This document shows positions 25,353 through 32,948 of a stretch of DNA of 64,000 nt, piece after piece. A program made the translations under genes and the position numbers. The notes beneath the pieces were generated by a model. It was given only the letters and a program-made list of their open reading frames with translations. It was not told where the DNA came from and did not search any database. Source of the stretch: Streptomyces sp. DH24. Its GTDB lineage: Bacteria > Actinomycetota > Actinomycetes > Streptomycetales > Streptomycetaceae. Location of the stretch: NCBI RefSeq assembly GCF_029813775.1, contig NZ_JARVKW010000003.1, forward strand, positions 248,001 to 312,000, read 5' to 3'. How positions within the stretch are numbered: the first letter of the stretch is position 1; each line of letters opens with the position of its first letter.

Positions 25353-25584
25353 GTACCTTCAGCAGACGTGACGCTAGAAGCCCTGGCACCCGGTGTCAAC
25401 GGCACACCGTGCGCGTGTGATCCATTCCCCGTCCGTCCGGCCCCGGAGCGTTCCCCTCCCGGCCCGCGCCGGCCCCGCCGGGCCGGGCGAAAAGCACCCG
25501 ATCGGCCCTCGGCCGCGCGCGCGGGCGCCGCGCTGTCCCTAGCGTCGACGCCCGAGCCACTCGTGGCCGGAAAGGAGGCGCATC

Positions 25585-26154
25585 ATGCGCCGTCGCACCG
25601 GTGCCATAGGCACGCTGATCGCGCTCGCCGCGGCCGTTCCGCTGGCCCACCCCGCCCACGCCCAGGACCTGGACTGCCGCGACTTCACGTACCAGGAAGA
25701 GGCGCAGGCCGTGTTCGATCTGGATCGGAGCGATCCTCACCGCCTCGACGAGGACCAGGGCCCGGACGACGAGAGGGCCTGTGAGGCGCTCCCCCGGCGC
25801 GGCACCGGCCTCACGTCGTCCACCAGCTCGCCCAGGACCATGACTCCCACCACGGCGCCCACCGGGACCGCGACGCCCACCACCGCGCCGGTGACCCCGA
25901 CCGCGGCGCCCACCACCGCGCCGGTGACCCCGACCGCGCCGGTGACCCCGACCGTGGCGCCGACCGCGACCGCGGTGCCCACCGTCCCCGCCACCACGCC
26001 GACCGGCACCGCCCCGGCGACCCGTGGCGTGCAGGGCGGTGTCGGCGGCTCGTCGGCGGGCGGGCCGACCGGCGGGGACATCGCGGTGGGCGCGGTGTTC
26101 GTGACGGTCGCCGCGCTGGCGACCGGCTACTGGGTGAGGCGCCGCCGGACCTGA
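25585..26154 (+). CDS. Secreted/wall-anchored protein with excalibur-like motif and Thr/Pro stalk
   Basis: A 189-residue protein. A cleavable signal peptide ends near AHPAHA. Next comes an excalibur-type calcium-binding segment, DLDCRDFTYQEEAQAVFDLD then RLDEDQGPDDERACE, with the paired Cys and Asp-rich loop of that family. Residues 75-150 are a low-complexity stalk of APTTAPVTPT-type repeats, then a Gly-rich linker, a hydrophobic helix and a RRRR-rich tail for retention in membrane or wall, without an LPXTG. Probably a surface protein. AAAGGAGGCGC lies upstream of the ATG. Confidence 0.78.
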   Translation: MRRRTGAIGTLIALAAAVPLAHPAHAQDLDCRDFTYQEEAQAVFDLDRSDPHRLDEDQGPDDERACEALPRRGTGLTSSTSSPRTMTPTTAPTGTATPTTAPVTPTAAPTTAPVTPTAPVTPTVAPTATAVPTVPATTPTGTAPATRGVQGGVGGSSAGGPTGGDIAVGAVFVTVAALATGYWVRRRRT

Positions 26155-26176
26155 CGGCCGCGCCGCCGCGCACGCC

Positions 26177-26440
26177 CGGTCAGCGCCATGGCGATCGGAC
26201 GGACAGCCGTGCCGCTGCGCACGCCGGGTTGGCCTCCGCCGTCCGTGCCCGTCCCCTCGCCGGGTCACCGCCATGGCGATCGGACCGACGGCCGTGCCGC
26301 CGCGCGCGCCGGGTCACCTTCGCCGCCCACACCGGTGCCCCGCCGGGGCGCCGCCACGGACACCGGACCTCACAGCCGGGCCGGCTGCCCGCGCCCGGTT
26401 ACCTCCGCCGCCCGTGCCCGTGCCCCCGCAGGGTCACCGC
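26177..26440. repeat. Imperfect 84-85-bp tandem repeat, three copies
   Basis: GCCATGGCGATCGGAC begins units at 26185 and 26270 (period 85), and a more diverged third unit starts near 26353 (GCCACGGACACCGG). The segments CCGCCGTCCGTGCCCGT (26237) and CCGCCGCCCGTGCCCGT (26405) are 168 apart, two periods. The last unit runs into the stop of the DUF3037 gene at 26434. Confidence 0.7.
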
Positions 26441-26850
26441 ACGAGCAGGTCGAGCAGGCGTTCCGCCTCGGCGGCCGGGTCGGTGGTGAGCCCGGTGTGC
26501 ACGGGGCCGGGCTGGACGACCGTGGAGCGGGGCGCGACGAGCCAGCGGAAGCGCCGTCCGGCGTCGTCCCGCGCCGCCTGCCCGGCCGCCTCGCCGCCCG
26601 CGCACACGCCCTCGACGGCGCGCAGCGCGGCCCGGACGCCCGCCACGTCCGCGTCCGGGTCAAGGGCCAGCAGGCGGGCCTCGTCGAGGTGGGTGCGGGC
26701 GACGACGAAGGCCTTGGCGCGGCAGTACAGGAGCACACCGGCGTTGACGAACTCGCCGCGTTCCACGCGCGGTACGGCCCGCAGCACGGCGTACTCGAAG
26801 ACGTCCCGGCCGCCGCCCTGACCCGCCCTGATGATGTGGCGCTCGGTCAC
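26434..26850 (-). CDS. DUF3037 domain protein
   Basis: A 138-residue cytoplasmic protein of the DUF3037 family: VFEYAVLRAVPRVERGEFVNAGVLLYCR, then FVVARTHLDEARLLALDPDAD and RFRWLVAPRSTVVQPGPVHTGLT. This strongly conserved core resembles a small regulatory or nuclease-like domain of unknown activity. The GTG start overlaps the TGA of the upstream HipA-like kinase by four bases, so synthesis is coupled. The pair is a common actinobacterial unit, from general family knowledge; no function has been shown that I know of. Confidence 0.85.
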   Translation of the reverse strand: MTERHIIRAGQGGGRDVFEYAVLRAVPRVERGEFVNAGVLLYCRAKAFVVARTHLDEARLLALDPDADVAGVRAALRAVEGVCAGGEAAGQAARDDAGRRFRWLVAPRSTVVQPGPVHTGLTTDPAAEAERLLDLLVR

Positions 26851-27602
26851 TGTTCCCCCTCGATGCGCTGGTGGACGACGGCCGCGCGGGCGAGCAGGGG
26901 CCGCGCGTAGGCCCGGCGGAGGTCGTCCGGGGTGTCGAAGCCGGGCTCGCCGGTCAGCCAGACGTCCGGGATCTCCGCGGTGACCTCGGCGAGGAGGTCC
27001 TCGGTGACGAGCGGCGCGAGGTCGGCGGCGGCCGTGGCGACGTCCGGGCGGAAGGGCGCGAGGGCGTGTTCGGAGGCGTCGTAGGGGCGGGCCGCCGAGG
27101 CCTCGGCGCCGGGCCAGTTGTGGTGCCAGATCACGGTGGCGCCGTGGTCGATCAGCCACAACTCCCCCCGGTGCACGAGGAGGTTGGGGTTGCGCCAGGA
27201 GCGGTCGACGTTGTTGACGAGCGCGTCGAACCACACGATCCGCCCGGCCTCCTCGGGGCTCACCCGGAAGGCCAACGGGTCGAAGCCGAGCGCGCCGGAC
27301 AGGAAGTCCATGCCGAGGTTGGTGCCGCCGCTGGACTTGAGGAGTTCCTGGACCTGCTGGTCGGGTTCGCCGAGCCCCAGCACCGGATCGACGTGGACCG
27401 TCACCAGGCGCGGCATCCGGAAGCCGAGCCGGCGGGCGAGTTCGCCGCAGAGGACCTCGGCGACCAGCGTCTTGCGGCCCTGCCCGGCGCCGGTGAACTT
27501 CAGGACGTACGTCCCGAAGTCGTCGGCCTCGACGAGTCCCGGCAGCGAACCGCCCTCCCGCAGGGGCGTGATGTAGCGGGTCGCGATGACTTCCTTGAGC
27601 AT
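26847..27602 (-). CDS. HipA-like protein kinase
   Basis: A 251-residue compact kinase of the HipA/PI-kinase-like fold. Lys35 in TYVLKFTGAG can bind ATP. NNVDRSWRNPNLLVHRGELWLIDHGA supplies the catalytic Asp133, the metal Asn138/Asn140 and Asp152 of a DFG-like motif, so it looks active. The HipA N-terminal domain that binds HipB is missing, and there is no HTH antitoxin gene; a DUF3037 gene follows instead. Targets are unknown (HipA proper phosphorylates glutamyl-tRNA synthetase). TAACCT (27609-27614 on this strand) ends six bases before the ATG, a leaderless promoter inside a small hairpin. Confidence 0.82.
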   Translation of the reverse strand: MLKEVIATRYITPLREGGSLPGLVEADDFGTYVLKFTGAGQGRKTLVAEVLCGELARRLGFRMPRLVTVHVDPVLGLGEPDQQVQELLKSSGGTNLGMDFLSGALGFDPLAFRVSPEEAGRIVWFDALVNNVDRSWRNPNLLVHRGELWLIDHGATVIWHHNWPGAEASAARPYDASEHALAPFRPDVATAAADLAPLVTEDLLAEVTAEIPDVWLTGEPGFDTPDDLRRAYARPLLARAAVVHQRIEGEQ

Positions 27603-27758
27603 CGCCCCAGGTTACTGGGGCATCGGGGGCCGCAGGGGCACGCGGGGCGACGGCCGGCCGCGACGCGGGCGGATCTTCCGCGACGGGTGAACGAGTCGGG
27701 GCCGCGAGCCGTATGACTGGGTGGATCACGTGAGTCGGCAGCCGGAAGGAAACCCGCC

Positions 27759-28220
27759 ATGACCAGCGCATCGTCTCAGCCCGCGGCCCACCGTCCCGCA
27801 TCGGGACCCGCCCGTCGGACCGTCGTGGTGGCGGTGGGAGCGGCCGGGTTCGCCGCCGCGTTGACCGCGTGCGGCTCGGACGACGGATCGTCCTCGGTGT
27901 CCTCGGACGCCGGGGCGTCGTCGGGCGGGTCCGGCGCCGTGCTGGCGAGGACCACCGACATCCCGGAGGGCGGCGGGAAGATCTTCAAGGAACAGGGCGT
28001 GGTGGTCACGCAGCCGACCGCGGGCACCTTCAAGGCCTTCTCGGCGAAGTGCACGCATCAGGGCTGCGCGGTGTCGGGCGTCGCCGACGGTGTGATCATC
28101 TGCCCCTGCCACAACAGCACGTTCTCCGTCGCCGACGGCAGTGTGCAAAAGGGGCCCGCGACGAAACCGCTGCCCGCCGAGCAGATCACCGTGGAGGGCG
28201 ACTCGATCTCGCTGGCCTGA
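27759..28220 (+). CDS. Rieske [2Fe-2S] protein, Tat-exported lipoprotein
   Basis: A 153-residue protein. The N-terminus carries a twin-arginine motif, RRTVVVA, a hydrophobic stretch and the lipobox ALTAC, so the folded cluster protein would be exported by Tat and lipid-anchored. The C-terminal Rieske domain has both ligand loops, CTHQGC and CPCHNSTF, intact. It may shuttle electrons for a membrane oxidoreductase; it is not the cytochrome bc1 subunit, which is larger. A Gly/Ser linker joins the anchor to the domain. Single gene. Confidence 0.9.
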   Translation: MTSASSQPAAHRPASGPARRTVVVAVGAAGFAAALTACGSDDGSSSVSSDAGASSGGSGAVLARTTDIPEGGGKIFKEQGVVVTQPTAGTFKAFSAKCTHQGCAVSGVADGVIICPCHNSTFSVADGSVQKGPATKPLPAEQITVEGDSISLA

Positions 28221-28309
28221 CCACCGGCCGGGCACATCCGCCCCGGGCGTTCGCGCCAGGTCCCCGTCCAGGTCGGTCGCCGGGGGCCTTCGCAGCGGCC
28301 CGGGTGCCT

Positions 28310-29212
28310 TCAGTCCAGTTGTTCCGCCGCCGTCCGCAGCGCCGCCACGGCCGCCCGGATCGACGGGCGGCGGTCGGCGTCCGCGCGCCAGACGACGTAG
28401 ACGTGCCGCCGCACCCGCTGTCTGAGCGGGACCGTGACGACGCCGGGCGGGACGGGACGGCGGCCCAGCAGCGGTGCGATGCACACGCCGAGACCCGCGG
28501 CGACCAGCGCGAGCTGGGTGTGGGCCTCGGCTGCGCGGTGGCCGACGATCGGCTCGATGCCCTTGGAGCGGAGCGTGAACATCAGCCACTCGTGACAGAA
28601 CTCGCCCTCGCCCCAGGTAATCCACTCGTCCTCGGCGAACTCGGCGAGGTCCACCTCGGCACGGTCCGCGAGCCGGTGCCCGGCCGGCATCGCCACGTCG
28701 GCCGGGTCGTCCAGGAGCTGTGCCTTGACCAGGCCGTCCGGCACCGGCATCGGCTTGTTGTACCAGTCGAGCACCACCGCCAGGTCGAGGTCACCGCGCA
28801 CGACGCCGCGGATGCCGTACTCCGGTTCCAGCTCGCGGGAGCGCACCCGCAGGTCCGGATGCTCGGCGCGCAGGGCGGCTAGCGCCGACGGGAACAGGCC
28901 GCGCGCCGCCGTCGGGAACGCCGACAGCCGCAGCTCACCGGCGACCTGACCGCGGTGCGCCTCCAGGTCGGACTGCGCCAGCTCGACCTGGGACAGGATG
29001 CGGGCCGCGTGCTCGGCGAGCAGCCTGCCCGCGTCGGTGAGCCGGACGCCGCGCCCGTTCTTGGCGAGGAGCCGCTGCCCGACCTCGCGCTCCAGCTTCG
29101 ACATCTGCTGGGAGACGGCCGACGTCGTGATGTGCAGCCCTTCGGCGGCACCGCTGACGGAGCCGTGCCGGGCGAGGGCGTCGAGGGTGCGCAGGCGCTC
29201 CAGGTTCAACAT
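28310..29212 (-). CDS. LysR family transcriptional regulator
   Basis: A 300-residue LysR protein. The N-terminal HTH is LRTLDALARHGSVSGAAEGLHITTSAVSQQMSKLEREVGQRLL, followed by a linker helix and a periplasmic-binding-like effector domain starting at LRLSAFPTAARGL. It is divergent from the EamA exporter, with direct and inverted repeats in the 74-bp gap, so it probably controls that exporter and itself. Such LysR-EamA pairs often handle amino acids or metabolites, but the effector is unknown. Confidence 0.9.
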   Translation of the reverse strand: MLNLERLRTLDALARHGSVSGAAEGLHITTSAVSQQMSKLEREVGQRLLAKNGRGVRLTDAGRLLAEHAARILSQVELAQSDLEAHRGQVAGELRLSAFPTAARGLFPSALAALRAEHPDLRVRSRELEPEYGIRGVVRGDLDLAVVLDWYNKPMPVPDGLVKAQLLDDPADVAMPAGHRLADRAEVDLAEFAEDEWITWGEGEFCHEWLMFTLRSKGIEPIVGHRAAEAHTQLALVAAGLGVCIAPLLGRRPVPPGVVTVPLRQRVRRHVYVVWRADADRRPSIRAAVAALRTAAEQLD

Positions 29213-29220
29213 GTAAGTGA

Positions 29221-29264
29221 TGCTACGAGATACCGCTTGCGAAATCTCGATTGTGCTACGAGAT
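29221..29264. promoter_or_regulatory. LysR-type operator region
   Basis: TGCTACGAGAT is repeated exactly at 29221-29231 and 29254-29264, 33 bp apart (three helical turns). CGAGAT (29226-29231) also forms an inverted repeat with ATCTCG (29244-29249). This is the expected recognition plus activation site layout for a LysR regulator. Confidence 0.6.
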
Positions 29265-29286
29265 CCTGGGCGGCATCGTTGCCCGC

Positions 29287-30660
29287 ATGAGCAGCGTCAC
29301 CGCCTCCCCGGCCCCGGTCACCGCCCCGCCCCGCCGCGCCCTCGACTGGCGACTGCGTTTCGGCGTCCTGTCCCTGATCTGGGGATTCAGCTTCCTCCTG
29401 ATCAAGGTGGGCACGGACGGCTACGCCCCGTTCCAGGTCACGCTCGGCCGTCTCGTGTTCGGTACGGCGGTGCTGGCCGCGGCGATGGCCGTGCAGCGGG
29501 AGCGGCTCCCGCGCGGGGCCCGCACCTGGGGTCATCTGGCGGTCGCCGGTTTCCTGCTCAACGCGCTGCCGTTCTCCCTCTTCGCCTACGCCGAACTGAC
29601 CATCCCGTCCACTCTGGCCGGCATCTGCAACGCGACCTCGCCGCTGTGGGGCATGGCCCTGTCCCTGGTCGCGCTGTCGGAGGACCGGCCGACCCGGCTG
29701 CGGGTCGCGGGCCTCGGCATCGGTTTCCTCGGTGTGCTGACGGTGCTCGGAGCCTGGCAGGGCTTCGCGGGCCTGGACGCCTCGGGCACGGCGATGGCCC
29801 TGCTGGCCTCGCTGAGCTATCCGATCGGCTGGATCTACGTACGCCGCACGCTCGCCGGTTCCAGCCACTCCCACCTGTCCCTGACGGGCGCGCAGTTGAT
29901 GCTGGCGACGGTCCAACTGGCGGTGGTCACCCCGCTGTTCACGGACGCTCCGGACCGCTTCCCGGTCGTGCCCCTGCTGGCGGTCGCCGCCCTGGGCACG
30001 CTGGGCACGGGCATCGCCGTGCTCCTCCAGTACGGCCTGGTCGCCGAGGTCGGCCCGACGACGGCCCAGATGGTCACGTACTTCATCCCGGTGATCGCCA
30101 CCGCGGCGGGCGTCGCCGTCCTGGGCGAAGCCCTGACCTGGTCGACTCCGGTGGGCGCCCTGATCGTGCTGGCGGGGGCGGCCCTGACGCAGGGTCGGGG
30201 ACCGGGGTCGCGCTCGGGGGCGGGACGGCGCCCGGAGGGTTCCGGGTCCGAGGGAGCGGCGAACCGCTCCGCGGATGCCGGTGCCGACGCCCATGCCGAT
30301 GCCGATGCCCGGACCGGGGGTTCCCGGCCGGGCACGGACGCCCGCACGACCACGGCCCGGCCGAACACGGACGCCCGTATGGCCGGGGCCCGGCCGGACC
30401 TCGATGCCCGTACGTCCACCGCTCAACGGGACACCGGCACGCGCACGACCACGGCCGAGCCGGACACCGCCATCCGTACAACCACGGCCGAGCCGGACAC
30501 CGCCACCCGTACGACCACGGGGCGACGGAGCACCGACACCGGCACCGGCACGCCCACGGCCCGGCCGGGCGCCGAAGCCCGTACGACCACCACGGCCCAG
30601 CCGGGCACCGACGCCCACGCAACCTCCGTCCGGCGAGACCCGGACGCCCGCAACGCCTGA
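29287..30660 (+). CDS. EamA/DMT transporter with a long repetitive C-terminal tail
   Basis: Residues 20-300 contain ten transmembrane helices in two EamA repeats (RLRFGVLSLIWGFSFLLIKVG, and PTTAQMVTYFIPVIATAAGVAVLGEAL near the end). Residues 301-457 are a hydrophilic tail unlike ordinary EamA proteins. From about residue 341 it is an 11-residue repeat such as TRTTTAEPDTA and IRTTTAEPDTA, encoded by a 33-bp minisatellite. The tail should face the cytoplasm. It may be functional or the result of lost stop plus repeat expansion; the frame is kept open and uses normal codons. Likely regulated by the divergent LysR. Confidence 0.82.
   Translation: MSSVTASPAPVTAPPRRALDWRLRFGVLSLIWGFSFLLIKVGTDGYAPFQVTLGRLVFGTAVLAAAMAVQRERLPRGARTWGHLAVAGFLLNALPFSLFAYAELTIPSTLAGICNATSPLWGMALSLVALSEDRPTRLRVAGLGIGFLGVLTVLGAWQGFAGLDASGTAMALLASLSYPIGWIYVRRTLAGSSHSHLSLTGAQLMLATVQLAVVTPLFTDAPDRFPVVPLLAVAALGTLGTGIAVLLQYGLVAEVGPTTAQMVTYFIPVIATAAGVAVLGEALTWSTPVGALIVLAGAALTQGRGPGSRSGAGRRPEGSGSEGAANRSADAGADAHADADARTGGSRPGTDARTTTARPNTDARMAGARPDLDARTSTAQRDTGTRTTTAEPDTAIRTTTAEPDTATRTTTGRRSTDTGTGTPTARPGAEARTTTTAQPGTDAHATSVRRDPDARNA
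30307..30657 (+). repeat. 33-bp coding minisatellite in the EamA tail
   Basis: Seven consecutive 33-bp units start at 30307, 30340, 30373, 30406, 30439, 30472 and 30505, each encoding 11 residues of the form xRTTTAxPDTx. Two longer units (13 and 12 codons) and another 11-codon unit follow to the stop. The units at 30439 and 30472 are nearly identical, implying recent duplication. Confidence 0.85.
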
Positions 30661-30784
30661 CCGCCCGCCACCCGGCCGCCCCACCGTCCCGCTGCCCCGC
30701 CACCCCTCACTGCCCCACTGCCCGGCCGCACGACGCCGCCGCCCGCCCCCTGCCGCGCCCCACCCTCCCGGCGAGGCCGACGAC

Positions 30785-30840
30785 GGGGCCGGCGCTGGAG
30801 CCGGCGGCGGGGCCGGCGCTGGAGCCGGCGGCGGGGCCGG
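30785..30840. repeat. 24-bp GC-only-type tandem repeat
   Basis: The unit GGGGCCGGCGCTGGAGCCGG plus CGGC occurs twice in full (30785-30808, 30809-30832) and partly a third time to 30840. Its GCCGGC cores can fold, and it may serve as the terminator region between the convergent EamA and MocR genes. Confidence 0.7.
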
Positions 30841-30845
30841 CCCTC

Positions 30846-32177
30846 CTACACGTAACCCCGCACCGGCGCAGGCCCCAACGCCGAGGCGATGGCGTCCGCC
30901 AGCTCCTCCATGTCGTCCTCCCGCAGCGTCGCGACGGTGACGCGGATGCCGGGTGGGGCGCTCATGCGGAAGCGGGCGCCGGGGGACACGGCCCAGCCGG
31001 CGTGCAGGAGGCGGGCGACGGCGCCGGTCTCGTCCGGCACGGGAATCCAGACGTTCAGGCCGCTGCGCCCGTGCGCCGTGATGCCGCGCCGGGCGAGCGC
31101 GTCGATCAGCGCGTCCCGGCGCCGCCCGTACGCCGCCGCCACGGCCCGCGCGTCCACCGCCCCGTCGGCCCACAGCCGCACGACGGCGCGTTGCAGCAGC
31201 CTGCTCACCCAGCCGGGCCCGAGCCGCTGCCGCCCCCGCAGCCGGTCGAGGGTGACGGCGTCGCCGGTGACCAGGGCGAGCCGCAGGTCGGGGCCGTAGG
31301 CCTTGGCGACCGAGCGCACGAAGGCCCAGTGCCGGGTGGTGCCGGCCAGGGGACGCAGCGGCAGATCCACGATGCCGTGGCCGTGGTCGTCCTCGATCAG
31401 CAGCGTTTCGGGGTGCTCGGCGAGGACGTCCCGCAGGGCACGCGCGCGTGGGGCACTCACGGCGGCGCCGGTCGGGTTCTGCGCCCGGTCGGTGACGATC
31501 AGGGCGCGCGCCCCGGCCGCGAGCGCGCTCCGCACGTCCTCGGCGCGCGGCCCTTCGTCGTCCACGCCGACCGGCACGGTGCGCAGCCCGAGGGCCGGGA
31601 CTAGGTCGAGCGTGCGGCCCCAGCCGGGGTCCTCGACGGCGACGGTGTCGCCCGGCTTGAGGTGGGCGGCGAGGACCCGCTCGACGGCGTCTAGGGAGCC
31701 GGAGACGACGGCGAGCGGCCCGTCGGGCACGCCGTCGGCGGCGAGTTCGGCGCGTGCGATCCGCGCCAGCTCCGGCTCCACGGCGTCCTCTCCGTACAGC
31801 ACGGGCGCCCGGTCGCCGTCGGCCGCCGCCGCCGCGAACGCCCGCTCCAGGTGCGGCAGCAGCGCGGGGTCCGGGTTGCCGCTCGACACGTCGCGCACGC
31901 CCTCGGGCACGTCCACCCGGATGTGGTCCCGCCCGGTGGTGGCCGGCGCGGGCCGCACCCTGCTGCCGCGCCGTCCGGCCGTCTCGATGACCCCTCGCTC
32001 GCGCAGCGTGCGGTACGCGGCCGCGACCGTGTTGGGGTTCACGCCCAGCTCCGCGGCCAACTCCCGCATGGGCGGCAGCAGTTGGCCGGGCCGCAGCTCA
32101 CCCGCCCCCACCGCGCGCTCGATGCTCGCGGAAATGTCGGCTGCGCGCCGTCCGGTGATCCGATACTCTCCTAGCAC
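30846..32177 (-). CDS. MocR/GabR-type regulator with aminotransferase domain
   Basis: A 443-residue GntR-aminotransferase fusion. Residues 1-80 are the winged HTH (GQLLPPMRELAAELGVNPNTVAAAYRTLRERG). The rest is a fold-type I aminotransferase with NPTGAAVS and the PLP Lys in SVAKAYGPDLRLA. Such proteins (PdxR, GabR, TauR) sense PLP or PLP-amine adducts. It is divergent from a PNPOx-like flavoprotein, suggesting a role in vitamin B6 metabolism. The GTG start lies only seven bases after CATAAT, so its mRNA is probably leaderless and the operator overlaps its start codon. Confidence 0.88.
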   Translation of the reverse strand: MLGEYRITGRRAADISASIERAVGAGELRPGQLLPPMRELAAELGVNPNTVAAAYRTLRERGVIETAGRRGSRVRPAPATTGRDHIRVDVPEGVRDVSSGNPDPALLPHLERAFAAAAADGDRAPVLYGEDAVEPELARIARAELAADGVPDGPLAVVSGSLDAVERVLAAHLKPGDTVAVEDPGWGRTLDLVPALGLRTVPVGVDDEGPRAEDVRSALAAGARALIVTDRAQNPTGAAVSAPRARALRDVLAEHPETLLIEDDHGHGIVDLPLRPLAGTTRHWAFVRSVAKAYGPDLRLALVTGDAVTLDRLRGRQRLGPGWVSRLLQRAVVRLWADGAVDARAVAAAYGRRRDALIDALARRGITAHGRSGLNVWIPVPDETGAVARLLHAGWAVSPGARFRMSAPPGIRVTVATLREDDMEELADAIASALGPAPVRGYV

Positions 32178-32200
32178 AAACCCAATTATGCACTAGTACA
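32171..32200. promoter_or_regulatory. MocR-type operator: two direct repeats
   Basis: CTAGCACA (32171-32178) and CTAGTACA (32193-32200) are direct repeats 22 bp apart, two helical turns, flanking ATTATG whose complement CATAAT is the predicted -10 of the MocR gene. Direct repeats at two-turn spacing are how GabR/PdxR proteins bind. The left repeat includes the regulator's own GTG start. Confidence 0.65.
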
Positions 32201-32212
32201 TTGGAGAGCGCC

Positions 32213-32896
32213 ATGCAGGGGACCACGCGGACGCCGTCGCAGCCCGCCGCCTACTCGCCGACCGACCGCACCGTCCCCACCCGCTCCGCGGACCGGGCCA
32301 GGTACGACAAGGACTTGGTGCACGCGATACTCGACGAAGCGTACGTCTGCCATCTGGGCTTCGTCCGCGACGGCGCGCCGGTCGTGCTGCCCACGCTGTA
32401 CGCCCGGGTCGGCGAGCGGCTGTACGTGCACGGCTCGACCGGCTCGCGCCCGCTGCGGGCGGCCGGCCAGGCCGACCCGGGGCTGCCGGTCTGTCTGACG
32501 GTCACGCACGTCGACGGGCTGGTCCTCGCCCGCTCGGCCTTCCACCACTCGATCAACTACCGCTCCGTGGTGGTCCACGGCGTCGCCCACGACGTGACGG
32601 ACCCGGAGGAGAAGCGGCAGGCCCTGGACGCGCTGGTCGACCACGTCGTGCCGGGTCGCGCCGCCGACTCGCGGCCGGCCAACAAGAAGGAGCTGGCCGC
32701 CACCGCCGTGATCCGCCTCGACCTCGACGAGGTCTCCGCCAAGCTCCGCACCGGCGGCGTGAACGACGAGCCCGAGGACCTCTCCCTCCCGCACTGGGCG
32801 GGCATCGTCCCGCTCCGCAAGGGCTACGACACCCCCGTCGCCGACCCCGGCCTGGCGCCCGGCACCGACCTGCCCGACTATCTGGCGGCCTTGTGA
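32213..32896 (+). CDS. Pyridoxamine 5'-phosphate oxidase family (FMN-binding) protein
   Basis: A 227-residue split-barrel flavoprotein. YVCHLGFVRDGAPVVLPTLYARVGERLYVHG is the FMN-binding strand pattern, AFHHSINYRSVVVHG follows, and residues ending near HWAGIVPLRKGYDTP are typical of the family related to NimA/HugZ-like oxidoreductases. The neighbouring MocR regulator hints at B6-related chemistry, but the true PdxH motif for pyridoxine phosphate is not obvious, so only the family is claimed. GGAGAG precedes the ATG. Confidence 0.85.
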   Translation: MQGTTRTPSQPAAYSPTDRTVPTRSADRARYDKDLVHAILDEAYVCHLGFVRDGAPVVLPTLYARVGERLYVHGSTGSRPLRAAGQADPGLPVCLTVTHVDGLVLARSAFHHSINYRSVVVHGVAHDVTDPEEKRQALDALVDHVVPGRAADSRPANKKELAATAVIRLDLDEVSAKLRTGGVNDEPEDLSLPHWAGIVPLRKGYDTPVADPGLAPGTDLPDYLAAL

Positions 32897-32901
32897 CGGC
32901 G

Positions 32902-32945
32902 CCGGGGCCGCGGAATCCGTACCGGTGCGGATTCCGCGGCCCCGG
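32902..32945. terminator. Strong bidirectional hairpin
   Basis: CCGGGGCCGCGGAATCCG (32902-32919) is perfectly complementary to 32928-32945, an 18-bp stem with an 8-nt loop. It sits between the convergent flavoprotein (stop 32896) and EamA (stop 32949) genes and can end transcription from either side. Confidence 0.85.
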
Positions 32946-32948
32946 TCG

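Noticed and set aside
26177-26440. CRISPR or mobile-element repeats
   Set aside because: Units are contiguous and diverged, without spacers or terminal inverted repeats.
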